Source: Pedobacter ghigonis (lineage in GTDB: Bacteria; Bacteroidota; Bacteroidia; Sphingobacteriales; Sphingobacteriaceae). Taken from it: a stretch of DNA of 64,000 nucleotides. The notes below the pieces were generated by a model, which saw only the letters and a program-made list of their open reading frames with translations, was not told where the DNA came from and made no database searches. Every line of letters begins with the position of its first letter. The stretch's first letter is position 1. Positions 26,208 to 35,472 of this stretch are shown here, piece by piece. Made by a program: the position numbers and the translations under genes. Location: positions 124,001 to 188,000 of the forward strand of contig NZ_CAESCM010000006.1 in assembly GCF_903166585.1 (NCBI RefSeq), written 5' to 3'.

Positions 26208-27734
26208 ATGAAAAAGAATATTTTATTTTATGCAGCGCTTTTAGTTGCAAGTCAGGCATTGGTTTCGTGCCAAAAACAATTGGACGTAAACCCAAGAGAC
26301 CGTATTCTGGAGAGTGGTTATTACGTGAACCAACAACAGGCTTTTAATGGTTTAGTTGCTGTTTACGATCAGTTGGGCAATCAGTCGTCGGGTTATTTAA
26401 CCAAGCTAAATATTTTTGCTTCAGGCTCTGACGATCACTTTGCAGGCGGCGATTCGCCTTCCGATCTGGGCGATTTACAGGCCATGAATAACTATACCGT
26501 AAACTCACTTTCGGGTGCACCGAGTTATTTATGGGGCAAAGGCTTTACAGGCATATATCGTGCAAATGTATTGTTGAAGAAAATAGAAGGCATAGGCATG
26601 GATGCCAACACCAAAAACAGGTATATAGCAGAAGCCAAAGCTTTACGTGCCATCTTCTACTTCGATTTGGTACGTATTTTTAAAAATGTTCCGCTTTTAT
26701 TAGAACCTGTTGATAAGGATAACATGTACAATGTGGTACAGGCTGCTCCTGCCGATGTTTACAAACAAATTGAAGCAGATTTAACAGCTTCATTAGGTGG
26801 TTTGCCTGCTACCATACCCACAGCAGAAGCCGGGCGTTTAGGGCAGGGTGCAGTACACGCGATTTTGGGTAAGGTTTATTTGTGGCAGGAAAAATGGGCA
26901 CAGGCGGCATCAGAATTTGCTTTGGTAAATGGCGCAACACCTGGTGCAAGCACCTATAATTATAAATTGCTACCTAACTTTGCCGATTTATGGAAAGTAA
27001 CCAATAAGTTCAACTCTGAATCTATACTCGAGCTTGCCTACAATACAACCTCAAACATGGGCTGGGGCAATGTGGGTAGCGGAGAAGGAAACGTTATGGG
27101 TATTTTGGTTGGCCCGCGTAACTATGTGCCAAAAATTGCAGCACAGGCTCCCGATTATGTTTCAGGCTGGAGCGTAATGCCTTTTACACAAGAATTCTTC
27201 GATTTAATTCATTTCGATCCACGTAATAAACCTACTGTTGCCAATTTAGACAGTTTAGAAAAAGCAGGCATTGTAAGCTATAAACATGCTAACGCCAATA
27301 CCGGTTACTTTGTCGAAAAATTTGCAGGCCGTACCTCAACCAAAGCAGCTGTAGGTCAGCTGGAATTAAACTTTGGCCAGAACATGTACGAAATCCGTTT
27401 GGCCGATACCTACCTGATGGAAGCCGAAGCCTTGTTAAAAAGCGGTGCAGCAGTTGGTGCAGGTACTAAAGCCTATATTATGTTTAATGCGGTTAGGGCA
27501 AGGGTTGGTTTAAATCCGGCTGCCGTTACCATGGATAACATTATGAAGGAAAGAAGGATTGAGCTTGCTGCAGAAGGCCAGCGCTGGTTTGATCTGGTAC
27601 GTTGGGGCCTTGCCGCTTCAAAACTATCTTCTAAAGGTTTTGTTGCCGGTAAAAACGAAATACTACCCGTTCCGGAAAGAGAACTGGCCAACTCTAAAAT
27701 TTTACAGAGTAAAGAGTGGGGCGGCTCTAAATAA
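26208..27734 (+). CDS. SusD/RagB-type glycan-binding lipoprotein
   Basis: A 508-residue lipoprotein (lipobox ALVSC, Cys21) with the SusD layout: N-terminal segment with FNGLVAVYDQLG, TPR-like helices such as YIAEAKALRAIFYFDLVRIF (about 143-162), and the C-terminal SusD signature VRARVGL..IMKERRIELAAEGQRWFDLVRWG. It sits on the cell surface, captures glycan and closes over SusC. The gene begins 12 bp after susC and ends just before a strong terminator. Confidence 0.95.
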   Translation: MKKNILFYAALLVASQALVSCQKQLDVNPRDRILESGYYVNQQQAFNGLVAVYDQLGNQSSGYLTKLNIFASGSDDHFAGGDSPSDLGDLQAMNNYTVNSLSGAPSYLWGKGFTGIYRANVLLKKIEGIGMDANTKNRYIAEAKALRAIFYFDLVRIFKNVPLLLEPVDKDNMYNVVQAAPADVYKQIEADLTASLGGLPATIPTAEAGRLGQGAVHAILGKVYLWQEKWAQAASEFALVNGATPGASTYNYKLLPNFADLWKVTNKFNSESILELAYNTTSNMGWGNVGSGEGNVMGILVGPRNYVPKIAAQAPDYVSGWSVMPFTQEFFDLIHFDPRNKPTVANLDSLEKAGIVSYKHANANTGYFVEKFAGRTSTKAAVGQLELNFGQNMYEIRLADTYLMEAEALLKSGAAVGAGTKAYIMFNAVRARVGLNPAAVTMDNIMKERRIELAAEGQRWFDLVRWGLAASKLSSKGFVAGKNEILPVPERELANSKILQSKEWGGSK

Positions 27735-27768
27735 ATTCCCGTCTATATATCCTTAATGTTTAATTGTT

Positions 27769-27803
27769 ACAGGGAGAAAGCGAAGTCTTTCTTCCTGTTT
27801 TTT
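27769..27803 (+). terminator. Intrinsic terminator between susD and the glycosidase genes
   Basis: ACAGGGAGAAAG (27769-27780) pairs with CTTTCTTCCTGT (27787-27798), 12 bp with one G-T pair, around a six-base loop, followed by TTTTT. It lies 34 bp after the susD stop and 19 bp before the GH30 ATG, so it probably lowers expression of the enzymes relative to susCD or protects the susCD transcript. Confidence 0.8.
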
Positions 27804-27822
27804 ATCAGCTCATCTTTTTTAT

Positions 27823-29226
27823 ATGCTATTCACCAAGTCCTTTGGGCTCATAATGGGTTGTGCTTTTACTTTTTCGGCAGCTGTTATGGCACAAAGCCAG
27901 CCACAGGTGTGGTTAACGAAAGCCGATCGTACAGCCTTATTTACCCGGCAAGCTACAGGCTTAAGCCTGGCCACTGCTAAAAACAAGCAGCCCACCATTG
28001 TTGTAAACGATAAAGAAACTTTTCAAAGTATAGATGGTTTTGGCTATGCCTTAACTGGCGGAAGTGCCCAGCATATTGTTAAAATGTCGGCACCGGCAAG
28101 GGCAGCTTTGCTTAAAGAACTGTTTGCAACCAATGGTACTAATATTGGGGTAAGTTACATCAGGTTAAGTATTGGCGCATCCGATTTAAACGAAAAGGTA
28201 TTTTCTTACAACGACCTTCCCGAAGGGCAAACCGACCTGGAGCAGGCTAAATTTGATTTGGGACCCGATAAGGCAGATGTTATTCCGGTAATGAAGGAAA
28301 TCCTGGCCATTAACCCTAAAATAAAAATTATGGGTTCTCCATGGTCTCCCCCCTTATGGATGAAAACAACATACGATGCCCGCGGCGGTATGCTAAAACC
28401 TGAATATTATGGTGCTTATGCCAAATATTTTGTGCGTTACGTACAGGACATGCAAAAAGCAGGTATTCCGATCGATGCCATTACCGTGCAAAATGAGCCT
28501 TTACATCCGGGTAATAACCCCAGCTTACTGATGGTAGCACCAGATCAGGCTGTATTTGTAAAGCAGTTCCTCGGACCAGCATTCGCAAAAGCCAATATTA
28601 AAACCAAAATTATTGTGTACGATCATAATGCCGACCGGCCCGATTACCCGATCAGTATTTTAGATGACCCGGCAGCGAAGAAATACATTGATGGCTCGGC
28701 CTTTCACCTCTATGGTGGTAAAATCGAAGCGCTAAGCGATGTGCACAACGCCCATCCCGATAAAAATATCTATTTCTCCGAGCAAATGGTAGTAGAACAG
28801 CCCGATGCAGCAACCATTAATATCGTTAACCCGGTAAAGCGCTTAATTATTGGCGCTACCCGTAACTGGAGTAAAAACGTACTGGAATGGAACCTTGCTG
28901 CCGATCCGGAAAACAAGCCTTACACCGACAGGGGAGGCTGTTCGATGTGCCAGGGCGCAGTTACCATTAATGGCGACAACTACAGCCGGAACCTCGCCTA
29001 TTTTTCTATTGCCCATGCTTCGAAGTTTGTAAGGCCTGGCTCTGTACGCATTGCCTCTAACGAATTAAATGGTTTGGCCAATGTTGCTTTTAAAACGCCC
29101 GATGGTAAATATGTACTTGTTGTGGCCAATACAGGCAAAGATGCTGCCGAATTTAACATCAGTCAGCATGGTAAAACATACGCTGCAACGCTCGATAAGG
29201 GCGCGGTAGCCACTTATATCTGGTAA
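27823..29226 (+). CDS. GH30 glycoside hydrolase, probable beta-1,6-glucanase
   Basis: A 467-residue exported enzyme with a signal peptide ending near VMAQS, a (beta/alpha)8 barrel and a C-terminal beta-sandwich. Family motifs: FQSIDGFGYALTGGSAQ (about 67-83), IKIMGSPWSPPLWMKT (about 167-182), acid/base Glu in TVQNEPLHPG (about residue 225) and nucleophile Glu in YFSEQM (about 319). The pattern IGVSYIRLSIGASDLN followed by FSYNDLPEGQTD is typical of the subfamily that includes bacterial endo-beta-1,6-glucanases, so pustulan-like or fungal-wall glucan is the likely substrate. It is followed 17 bp later by a GH5 gene. Subfamily assignment is from memory. Confidence 0.88.
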   Translation: MLFTKSFGLIMGCAFTFSAAVMAQSQPQVWLTKADRTALFTRQATGLSLATAKNKQPTIVVNDKETFQSIDGFGYALTGGSAQHIVKMSAPARAALLKELFATNGTNIGVSYIRLSIGASDLNEKVFSYNDLPEGQTDLEQAKFDLGPDKADVIPVMKEILAINPKIKIMGSPWSPPLWMKTTYDARGGMLKPEYYGAYAKYFVRYVQDMQKAGIPIDAITVQNEPLHPGNNPSLLMVAPDQAVFVKQFLGPAFAKANIKTKIIVYDHNADRPDYPISILDDPAAKKYIDGSAFHLYGGKIEALSDVHNAHPDKNIYFSEQMVVEQPDAATINIVNPVKRLIIGATRNWSKNVLEWNLAADPENKPYTDRGGCSMCQGAVTINGDNYSRNLAYFSIAHASKFVRPGSVRIASNELNGLANVAFKTPDGKYVLVVANTGKDAAEFNISQHGKTYAATLDKGAVATYIW

Positions 29227-29243
29227 AATCAATCGTCTCAACT

Positions 29244-30995
29244 ATGTTTTTAAAAAAATCACTCTTATATATTTTTCTCCTTAGCAGCATTTCAATTACC
29301 GGTTTTAGTCAGGGTTTTTTAAAAGCATCGGGCACAAAAATTGTTGATGGCCAGGGCCGGAATGTGTTGTTACGCGGCATTGGCCTTGGGGGCTGGATGT
29401 TGCAGGAAGGCTACATGCTTAAAATTGATAAAGAAGCCCAGCAGTACCGTATCCGCGAAAGGATAGCAGACCTAATGGGATCGAAGCAAACGCAGGAATT
29501 TTACGATGCCTGGCTGGCTAACCACATGCGTAAAACAGATGTCGACTCGATGAAACGCTGGGGCTTTAATTCGATTCGGTTGCCCATGCATTATAACCTC
29601 TATACTTTGCCTGTAGATCAGGAGCCGGTATCCGGTAAAAATACCTGGCTCGAAAAAGGTTTTGCCATGACTGATAGCTTGCTCAACTGGTGTAAGGCCA
29701 ATAAAATGTACCTCATTTTAGATTTACATGCAGCACCGGGTGGGCAGGGCAACGATTTAAACATTGCCGACCGCGATCCGTCAAAACCCTACCTGTGGAA
29801 TAGCGAAGCTAACCAGGAGAAAACCATTGCCCTTTGGCGAAAACTGGCCGAGCGCTATAAAAACGAAGCTTATATCGGGGCCTACGATATTATAAACGAG
29901 CCAAACTATGGTTTCAGCAATCCCGAGGAAGATAAAAACGGAACCAAAGAAAAGGTAAACGCTCCTTTAAGAAAACTGATGGTAGAGATTACCAAAGCCA
30001 TTCGCGAGGTCGATCAGCAACACCTCATTATTATTGAAGGGAATGGCTGGGGCAATAATTACAATGGTATTTTTCCGCTGTGGGATAAAAATATGGCTTT
30101 AAGTTTCCACAAATACTGGAATTATAACGATCAGGCTTCTATAGCGCACATTATCAAAGCACGGGATGAACAAAATGTACCCGTTTGGCTGGGCGAAACA
30201 GGCGAAAACTCAAACGTTTGGTTTACCGATGCCATACACCTGTTAGAAAAAAATAATATCGGCTGGTCGTGGTGGCCTTTGAAAAAAATCGGCGTAAATA
30301 ATCCGATGGAAATTAAATCGAACCCCAATTATGATGCTTTGGTTAAATACCTGAATAATGGCGGCAACAAACCTAAAGATAGCAACGTGTACAGTGGCCT
30401 GATGGAACTGGCAATTTATTCGAGGTTAGAAAATACCATTATCCACCGCGATGTAATCGATGCGATGATCCGCCAGCCCTTTAGCAATGAAACCAAACCT
30501 TTTAAAGCCAATTCGGTTAAAAACAAAAGTATTATTTATGCCGTTGATTATGATTTGGGCAGAAATGGTTTTGCCTATTTCGATACCGATACGGCCGATT
30601 ATCATACGTCAACCAATAAAAGATCGGCTGGAAACCGGGGCAGGATTTACCGCAACGATGGTGTAGATATTGTCAAAGATTCGCTCCAGTACGAAAAGTA
30701 TTATGTAAACCATATCGAAAAAGGAGAATGGCTGCAATACACGGTAAACGTTGCCCAAAAAGGAAATTATACTTTAAAACTCAATACCGCTGCCGATCAG
30801 GACGCTGGCAGGATAAGTATTTTGATTGATGGTAAAACTGTTGCCAAAGCAGTAGCGGTTCCAAATACAGGCGATGCGAAAAAGTTTGCCACATTCGAAA
30901 TAAAAAACCTGGCTTTAAAAGCCGGGAAACAAAAAATTAGGATACTTGCTGCTGCTGGCGGTTATAATTTTAGTTATATTCAGTTTGTAAAATAA
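29244..30995 (+). CDS. GH5 glycoside hydrolase with C-terminal carbohydrate-binding module
   Basis: This 583-residue exported enzyme (signal peptide ending GFSQG) carries a GH5 barrel at about 25-370: LRGIGLGGWMLQEGYM, NSIRLPMHYN, LDLHAAPGGQG, acid/base Glu in YDIINEPNYG (about 218) and nucleophile Glu in VWLGETGEN (about 318). Residues about 450-583 form a beta-sandwich CBM6/35-like module (GEWLQYTVNVAQKGNYTLKL). GH5 enzymes of this shape act on beta-glucans. It probably trims the oligosaccharides produced by the GH30 enzyme. The gene is 17 bp after GH30 and 15 bp before a cytochrome gene, so all three are likely one transcript. Confidence 0.88.
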   Translation: MFLKKSLLYIFLLSSISITGFSQGFLKASGTKIVDGQGRNVLLRGIGLGGWMLQEGYMLKIDKEAQQYRIRERIADLMGSKQTQEFYDAWLANHMRKTDVDSMKRWGFNSIRLPMHYNLYTLPVDQEPVSGKNTWLEKGFAMTDSLLNWCKANKMYLILDLHAAPGGQGNDLNIADRDPSKPYLWNSEANQEKTIALWRKLAERYKNEAYIGAYDIINEPNYGFSNPEEDKNGTKEKVNAPLRKLMVEITKAIREVDQQHLIIIEGNGWGNNYNGIFPLWDKNMALSFHKYWNYNDQASIAHIIKARDEQNVPVWLGETGENSNVWFTDAIHLLEKNNIGWSWWPLKKIGVNNPMEIKSNPNYDALVKYLNNGGNKPKDSNVYSGLMELAIYSRLENTIIHRDVIDAMIRQPFSNETKPFKANSVKNKSIIYAVDYDLGRNGFAYFDTDTADYHTSTNKRSAGNRGRIYRNDGVDIVKDSLQYEKYYVNHIEKGEWLQYTVNVAQKGNYTLKLNTAADQDAGRISILIDGKTVAKAVAVPNTGDAKKFATFEIKNLALKAGKQKIRILAAAGGYNFSYIQFVK

Positions 30996-31010
30996 AAAGC
31001 TAACATCATC

Positions 31011-32210
31011 TTGAAAGGAATAAATAGGATCCTGGTTATTTTAGGGGCGATGGCGGTAGTCATCTTTATCCTTTCAAGATGCATGAATACGGCCGCCCGG
31101 TTACCAAAAGATATCAGGGGCGAAGCTTATGCCGGGGCCGCTACCTGCGTAAAATGCCATCAGGAGATTACCCAATCTTACCTACACAATACCCATGGTT
31201 TAACCTCCAAACCAGTGGCCGATCTGGAATTGTTAAAAGTTTTTGCACCCGATTCTAATGCGTTTAGTTTCGATGCGCATCAAAAGGTAGTAGTCGAAAA
31301 ACGGGCAACGGGTATTTTTCAGGTAGCTTATGTAGCTGGTAAAGAAGTACGTGCCCAAAGGTTCGATATGGTATTCGGTTCGGGCGAAAAGGCTTATACC
31401 TATGCCTACTGGAAAGGTAAAAAGCTTTACGAGCTGCCGCTTTCGTATTTTTCGGCAATCCGGAACTGGGCCATTAGTCCGGGTTTTACCAAACAAACCT
31501 TTTATTACGACAGGCCGATTGGCAGCCGTTGTTTAGAATGCCATGCTTCGTATGTAGAGAAAAAAGTAACCCAAACCTCGGGCATTTCTACTGATGAGGA
31601 AATGGAACGTGGCGCACTCATTTATGGTATAGATTGCGAACGTTGCCACGGGCCCGGTCGGCAGCATGCAGTTTTTCACCTCGATAACCCCGAAGAGAAA
31701 ACAGCTAAATTTATAACCATTTACAAAACGCTTAGCAGAAAGCAAAAGATGGATGCCTGTGGGGTATGCCACTCGGGCAATGCACTGGTTGCCCAAAAAT
31801 CGGTTTTCGGTTTCCAGCCCGGCGATAATTTAGACGATTATTATGCACAAGACTTTGCAGGCTTTGGTGGTGCCGATCCCGATGTACATGGTAACCAGAC
31901 CGAAATGCTGAAGGGAAGCAATTGCTACCGCAAGAGCCAAAGCATGACCTGCCAATCGTGCCACAATACGCACGAAAGCATTAAGGGAAATTTAACCATC
32001 TACTCGCAACGCTGCATCAGTTGTCATCAAAGCCCCCAACACAGCAATACCACGCTGGCAAAAGGATCGCTTAGCACCAATTGCATTGATTGTCACATGC
32101 CCAAAACACCTTCCAAACTCATTACTTTTCAGCAGGCAGGCAAGGATGGGCTAAGCGCTTATATGTTGCGCTCACACCATATTGGCATTTATCCCGTTAA
32201 TAGTAAGTAA
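31011..32210 (+). CDS. Seven-haem c-type cytochrome
   Basis: A 399-residue protein with an N-terminal anchor (about 6-24) and seven CxxCH haem sites: CVKCH, CLECH, CERCH, CGVCH, CQSCH, CISCH and CIDCH. The haems are spread across the chain rather than packed at one end, with extra His residues (for example near the C-terminus, RSHHIGI) that could be distal ligands. It would face the periplasm and carry electrons; the partner is unknown. The start is TTG at 31011, only 15 bp after the GH5 stop; the first ATG in frame would remove most of the anchor, which supports the TTG. A TonB receptor gene follows 85 bp later behind its own promoter. Confidence 0.88.
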   Translation: MKGINRILVILGAMAVVIFILSRCMNTAARLPKDIRGEAYAGAATCVKCHQEITQSYLHNTHGLTSKPVADLELLKVFAPDSNAFSFDAHQKVVVEKRATGIFQVAYVAGKEVRAQRFDMVFGSGEKAYTYAYWKGKKLYELPLSYFSAIRNWAISPGFTKQTFYYDRPIGSRCLECHASYVEKKVTQTSGISTDEEMERGALIYGIDCERCHGPGRQHAVFHLDNPEEKTAKFITIYKTLSRKQKMDACGVCHSGNALVAQKSVFGFQPGDNLDDYYAQDFAGFGGADPDVHGNQTEMLKGSNCYRKSQSMTCQSCHNTHESIKGNLTIYSQRCISCHQSPQHSNTTLAKGSLSTNCIDCHMPKTPSKLITFQQAGKDGLSAYMLRSHHIGIYPVNSK

Positions 32211-32236
32211 ACCGAACTTTAAGAAATCCGATAATA

Positions 32237-32267
32237 TTCGCAATAGAACTTTGATTTCGTACATTTG
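32237..32267 (+). promoter_or_regulatory. Promoter of the TonB receptor/DUF4249 pair
   Basis: TTCG 32237-32240 and TACATTTG 32260-32267 are spaced 19 bp, the same geometry as the tRNA promoter with one mismatch in the -33 element. Leader of about 25 bases to ATG 32296. Confidence 0.5.
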
Positions 32268-32295
32268 GTTTCCTTCATCTTAGATAGTTGCCGAT

Positions 32296-34620
32296 ATGCT
32301 CATAAAAAATTACTTTGCTTTATTTTCCCTTCTTCTTTTAAATACAGTTGTTTTTGCCCAAAGTAAATTTACCCTTAGTGGTACTATCCGCGATGCCGGC
32401 ACCGGCGAAACATTAATTGGTGCAACGATAAAAGTAATTGGCCCCGCAACCGGTGCAACCTTAACCAATGCCTATGGTTATTTTGCTTTAACCCAGGTAG
32501 AAGGAGAGTACACCGTATCGGTTAGTTACACCGGCTATGCACCCATTGTTAAGAAAATCAATTTAACAAAAGATACCAAATTAAACGAAGAGTTAAAGAG
32601 TGCCAACGATTTGGCCGAAGTAACCGTGAGTGCCAATAACCGCAAAAACGAAAATGTTAAAAGTGCGCAAATGGGCCTCGAACGGGTTGATATGAAGGCG
32701 CTTAATTCTATTCCGGTTCTGCTTGGCGAAAAAGACATTTTGAAAACCATACAGCTGCTGCCCGGAGTAAAATCGGGTGGGGAGGGTAATACCGGTTTTT
32801 ATGTACGGGGCGGGGCTGCCGATCAGAACCTGATCATCCTCGATGAGGCTGTGGTGTACAACTCTTCGCACCTGTTGGGCTTCTTCTCTACCTTTAATGC
32901 CGATGCCATTAAGGATGTAAGCCTGTACAAAGGTGGCATGCCTGCCCAATATGGTGGCCGTTTATCGTCGGTTTTAGATGTGAAAATGGATGATGGCAAC
33001 AATAAAGAATTTAAATTTCAGGGTGGGATCGGCTTAATTGCTTCGCGTATTAAAGCCGAAGGACCTATTGTTAAAGACCGCGGTTCGTTTATGGTAAGCT
33101 TTCGCCGCACCTATATCGACTTGTTTTTAAGGGCTTCGCCAGATTCGTCGGTAAATGGAAGCACGCTGAATTTTTATGATATTAACGCCAAAGCCAACTA
33201 TAAAATAAACGATAGAAACACGATCTACATTTCGGGGTATTTCGGTAAAGATAATATCGGGGTGAAGGATTTGTTTGAGAATAACTGGGGCAATGTAACC
33301 ACTACAATCAGGCTGAACCACATTTTTAATGATAGGTTATTCTCTAATACCTCCTTAATTTACAACAATTACAATTATACTGTTCGCCTGCTTAACGATG
33401 CCACTAATTTTAAGGCTACCTCGCTGGTGCGCGATTTTAATTTTAAGGAAGATTTTCAATACTTCAGCAATAAACACATTTTAAGATTTGGGTTAAATGC
33501 TACACAACACCGCATTTCGCCGATTGATATTGATAGCGATGTAGCCTCGCAGGTAAATTCGCTTACACAGGAGCGCCGCTACGGAATAGAATCTGCCGCT
33601 TATATTTCTGACGAATGGAGTGTAAACGAACACCTCAACTTTTTGTATGGTGTACGACTGGCGGCTTTCTCTTTAATGGGGCCAGGTAATTTTAATATTT
33701 ACAATGCCGCAGGCGAAGTTACTTCTACAGACAATGTAGCAAAAGGCAAGTTTTACAAAAACTACTTCAACCTGGAGCCCCGTTTTTCGGTAAGTTATTT
33801 GTTTAACGAAGAAAACTCGGTTAAAGCATCGTATAACCGCAATACCCAAAACGTTCACATTTTAACCAACGCTACTTCGAGTTCTCCTACCGATCAGTAT
33901 GTGTTGAGCAGCAATAACATAAAGCCCGAAATTGCAGATCAGGTGGCTTTGGGTTATTTTAAAAATATTAAAGACAATACCTACGAGCTTTCGGCAGAAA
34001 TTTATTACAAATGGTTGCAAAACCAGATCGATTATAAAAATGCTGCCCAGTTGCTGGCCAATTCAAATGTAGAATCGGAGCTGATTTATGGCATTGGCCG
34101 GGCTTATGGACTCGAACTGTTTTTCAAAAAGAAATTTGGTAAGCTGAATGGCTGGGTAGGTTATACCTTATCGCGCACGGAGCGTAAATTTACCGAGTTG
34201 AATAGCGGTAAATATTTTCCGGCCAGGCAAGACCGCACACATGATATTTCGCTGGTTGGCATTTACAATATGACTGCAAGGTGGACCTTTTCATCGAGCT
34301 TTATTTACAGTACAGGTAATGCTGTTACCTATCCGGCAGGGAAATATACCGTTGGCGGGCAACCTGCTTATTATTATACCCAGCGCAATGCAGGCCGCAT
34401 GCCTTACAACATGCGTTTAGATGTAAGCGCAACATTAGAAGGCAAGAAAAAAGGGAAATACCAATCGAGCTGGAATTTTGGTATTTACAATCTGCTGGCG
34501 CGTAAAAATCCCTACTCCATTGAGTTTATCACCGATCCGGATAATCCGAACAAAACTGCTGCCCAGCAAACTTCGCTGTTTGGACTTATCCCATCCGTTA
34601 CCTGGAACTTTAAATTTTAA
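32296..34620 (+). CDS. TonB-dependent receptor (DUF4249-partnered type)
   Basis: A 774-residue outer-membrane receptor with a signal peptide (ends VFAQS), a CarboxypepD_reg domain (about 24-105), a plug (about 120-225, with GGEGNTGFYVRGGAADQNLI) and a beta-barrel that ends TWNFKF. It lacks the SusC hallmark and belongs to the group usually paired with a DUF4249 lipoprotein, as here: the next gene starts four bases after its stop. These pairs import unknown compounds, possibly metal chelates or peptides, through TonB. The pair is separated from the upstream cytochrome by a probable promoter. Confidence 0.92.
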   Translation: MLIKNYFALFSLLLLNTVVFAQSKFTLSGTIRDAGTGETLIGATIKVIGPATGATLTNAYGYFALTQVEGEYTVSVSYTGYAPIVKKINLTKDTKLNEELKSANDLAEVTVSANNRKNENVKSAQMGLERVDMKALNSIPVLLGEKDILKTIQLLPGVKSGGEGNTGFYVRGGAADQNLIILDEAVVYNSSHLLGFFSTFNADAIKDVSLYKGGMPAQYGGRLSSVLDVKMDDGNNKEFKFQGGIGLIASRIKAEGPIVKDRGSFMVSFRRTYIDLFLRASPDSSVNGSTLNFYDINAKANYKINDRNTIYISGYFGKDNIGVKDLFENNWGNVTTTIRLNHIFNDRLFSNTSLIYNNYNYTVRLLNDATNFKATSLVRDFNFKEDFQYFSNKHILRFGLNATQHRISPIDIDSDVASQVNSLTQERRYGIESAAYISDEWSVNEHLNFLYGVRLAAFSLMGPGNFNIYNAAGEVTSTDNVAKGKFYKNYFNLEPRFSVSYLFNEENSVKASYNRNTQNVHILTNATSSSPTDQYVLSSNNIKPEIADQVALGYFKNIKDNTYELSAEIYYKWLQNQIDYKNAAQLLANSNVESELIYGIGRAYGLELFFKKKFGKLNGWVGYTLSRTERKFTELNSGKYFPARQDRTHDISLVGIYNMTARWTFSSSFIYSTGNAVTYPAGKYTVGGQPAYYYTQRNAGRMPYNMRLDVSATLEGKKKGKYQSSWNFGIYNLLARKNPYSIEFITDPDNPNKTAAQQTSLFGLIPSVTWNFKF

Positions 34621-34624
34621 TGTC

Positions 34625-35431
34625 ATGAAAAAACTAACGATATATTTTGCCCTTTTTACTTTGTGCCTCACTTCATGCAAGAAAATTATCTCGATTGATA
34701 CCGAAAATGCAGCACCTCAAATTGTAATTGAAGGCATAATTAACAATCAGTTGATTGATCAGGAGATTAAAATCAGTAAAACTATTGGTTATACTGAAGA
34801 GAATATTTTTCCAAAGATTTCGGGTGCTACAGTTACCGTTACCGATAGCAAGGGCAATACTTTTGTGTTTAAAGAAAGCGCTAAACAGGGTACTTACATT
34901 AACAGGATGAAGGGAGAGCCAGGTGTTACCTACAGTTTAAATGCAACTGTTGAGGGACAGAACTACACTGCCAGCTCTAAAATGCCGAATGTGGTTAAAA
35001 TGGACTCGATTGGGATAATTAAAAACACCTTTTTTGGGCGTGAGCGAAAAACAGCCGCGGCATTTTTTACCGATCCGGTTAACGAAGTAAATTTCTACCA
35101 TTTTAACCTGTATGTAAATGATGTACTCTCGCGACGTTATTATGCTAACAATGACCGCTTGACAAACGGCAATGATTTGCGGATCCAACTGTTTTTTAAA
35201 CCCAACAACGATCACGACAGCGATGAGCTGAATACCAATGATAAAGTTAGGGTTGAAATGGAATGTGTTGACAGTAATATATTTGATTATTGGTATGCAT
35301 TGAGCCAGCAGTCAGACCGCGGACCGAATCAGGGTACTACGCCCGCCAATCCAACCTCCAATATTTCGAATAATGCACTGGGATATTTCAGTGCAAACAC
35401 GTATCAGGTGCTTTCGGTTACAGTAAAATAA
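34625..35431 (+). CDS. DUF4249-family lipoprotein
   Basis: A 268-residue lipoprotein with signal MKKLTIYFALFTLCLTSC (Cys18). The mature part begins with a beta-sandwich (APQIVIEGIINNQLIDQEIK, GATVTVTDSKGNTFVF) typical of DUF4249, followed by the family's extended domain ending LGYFSANTYQVLSVTVK. It is thought to work with the adjacent TonB receptor, in the way SusD works with SusC. ATG 34625 is four bases after the receptor stop; the frame is open upstream to 34478 but that part overlaps the receptor and is not used. Confidence 0.88.
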   Translation: MKKLTIYFALFTLCLTSCKKIISIDTENAAPQIVIEGIINNQLIDQEIKISKTIGYTEENIFPKISGATVTVTDSKGNTFVFKESAKQGTYINRMKGEPGVTYSLNATVEGQNYTASSKMPNVVKMDSIGIIKNTFFGRERKTAAAFFTDPVNEVNFYHFNLYVNDVLSRRYYANNDRLTNGNDLRIQLFFKPNNDHDSDELNTNDKVRVEMECVDSNIFDYWYALSQQSDRGPNQGTTPANPTSNISNNALGYFSANTYQVLSVTVK

Positions 35432-35472
35432 CTATAATCAAAACTCCTGATTAGATTTACGGTTAAATTAAT

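Noticed and set aside
27756..27980. 74-codon frame between susD and GH30
   Set aside because: It runs through the intrinsic terminator and overlaps the start of the GH30 gene in another frame.
34478..34624. Upstream extension of the DUF4249 frame
   Set aside because: The extension overlaps the TonB receptor gene and would bury the lipoprotein signal that starts at 34625.
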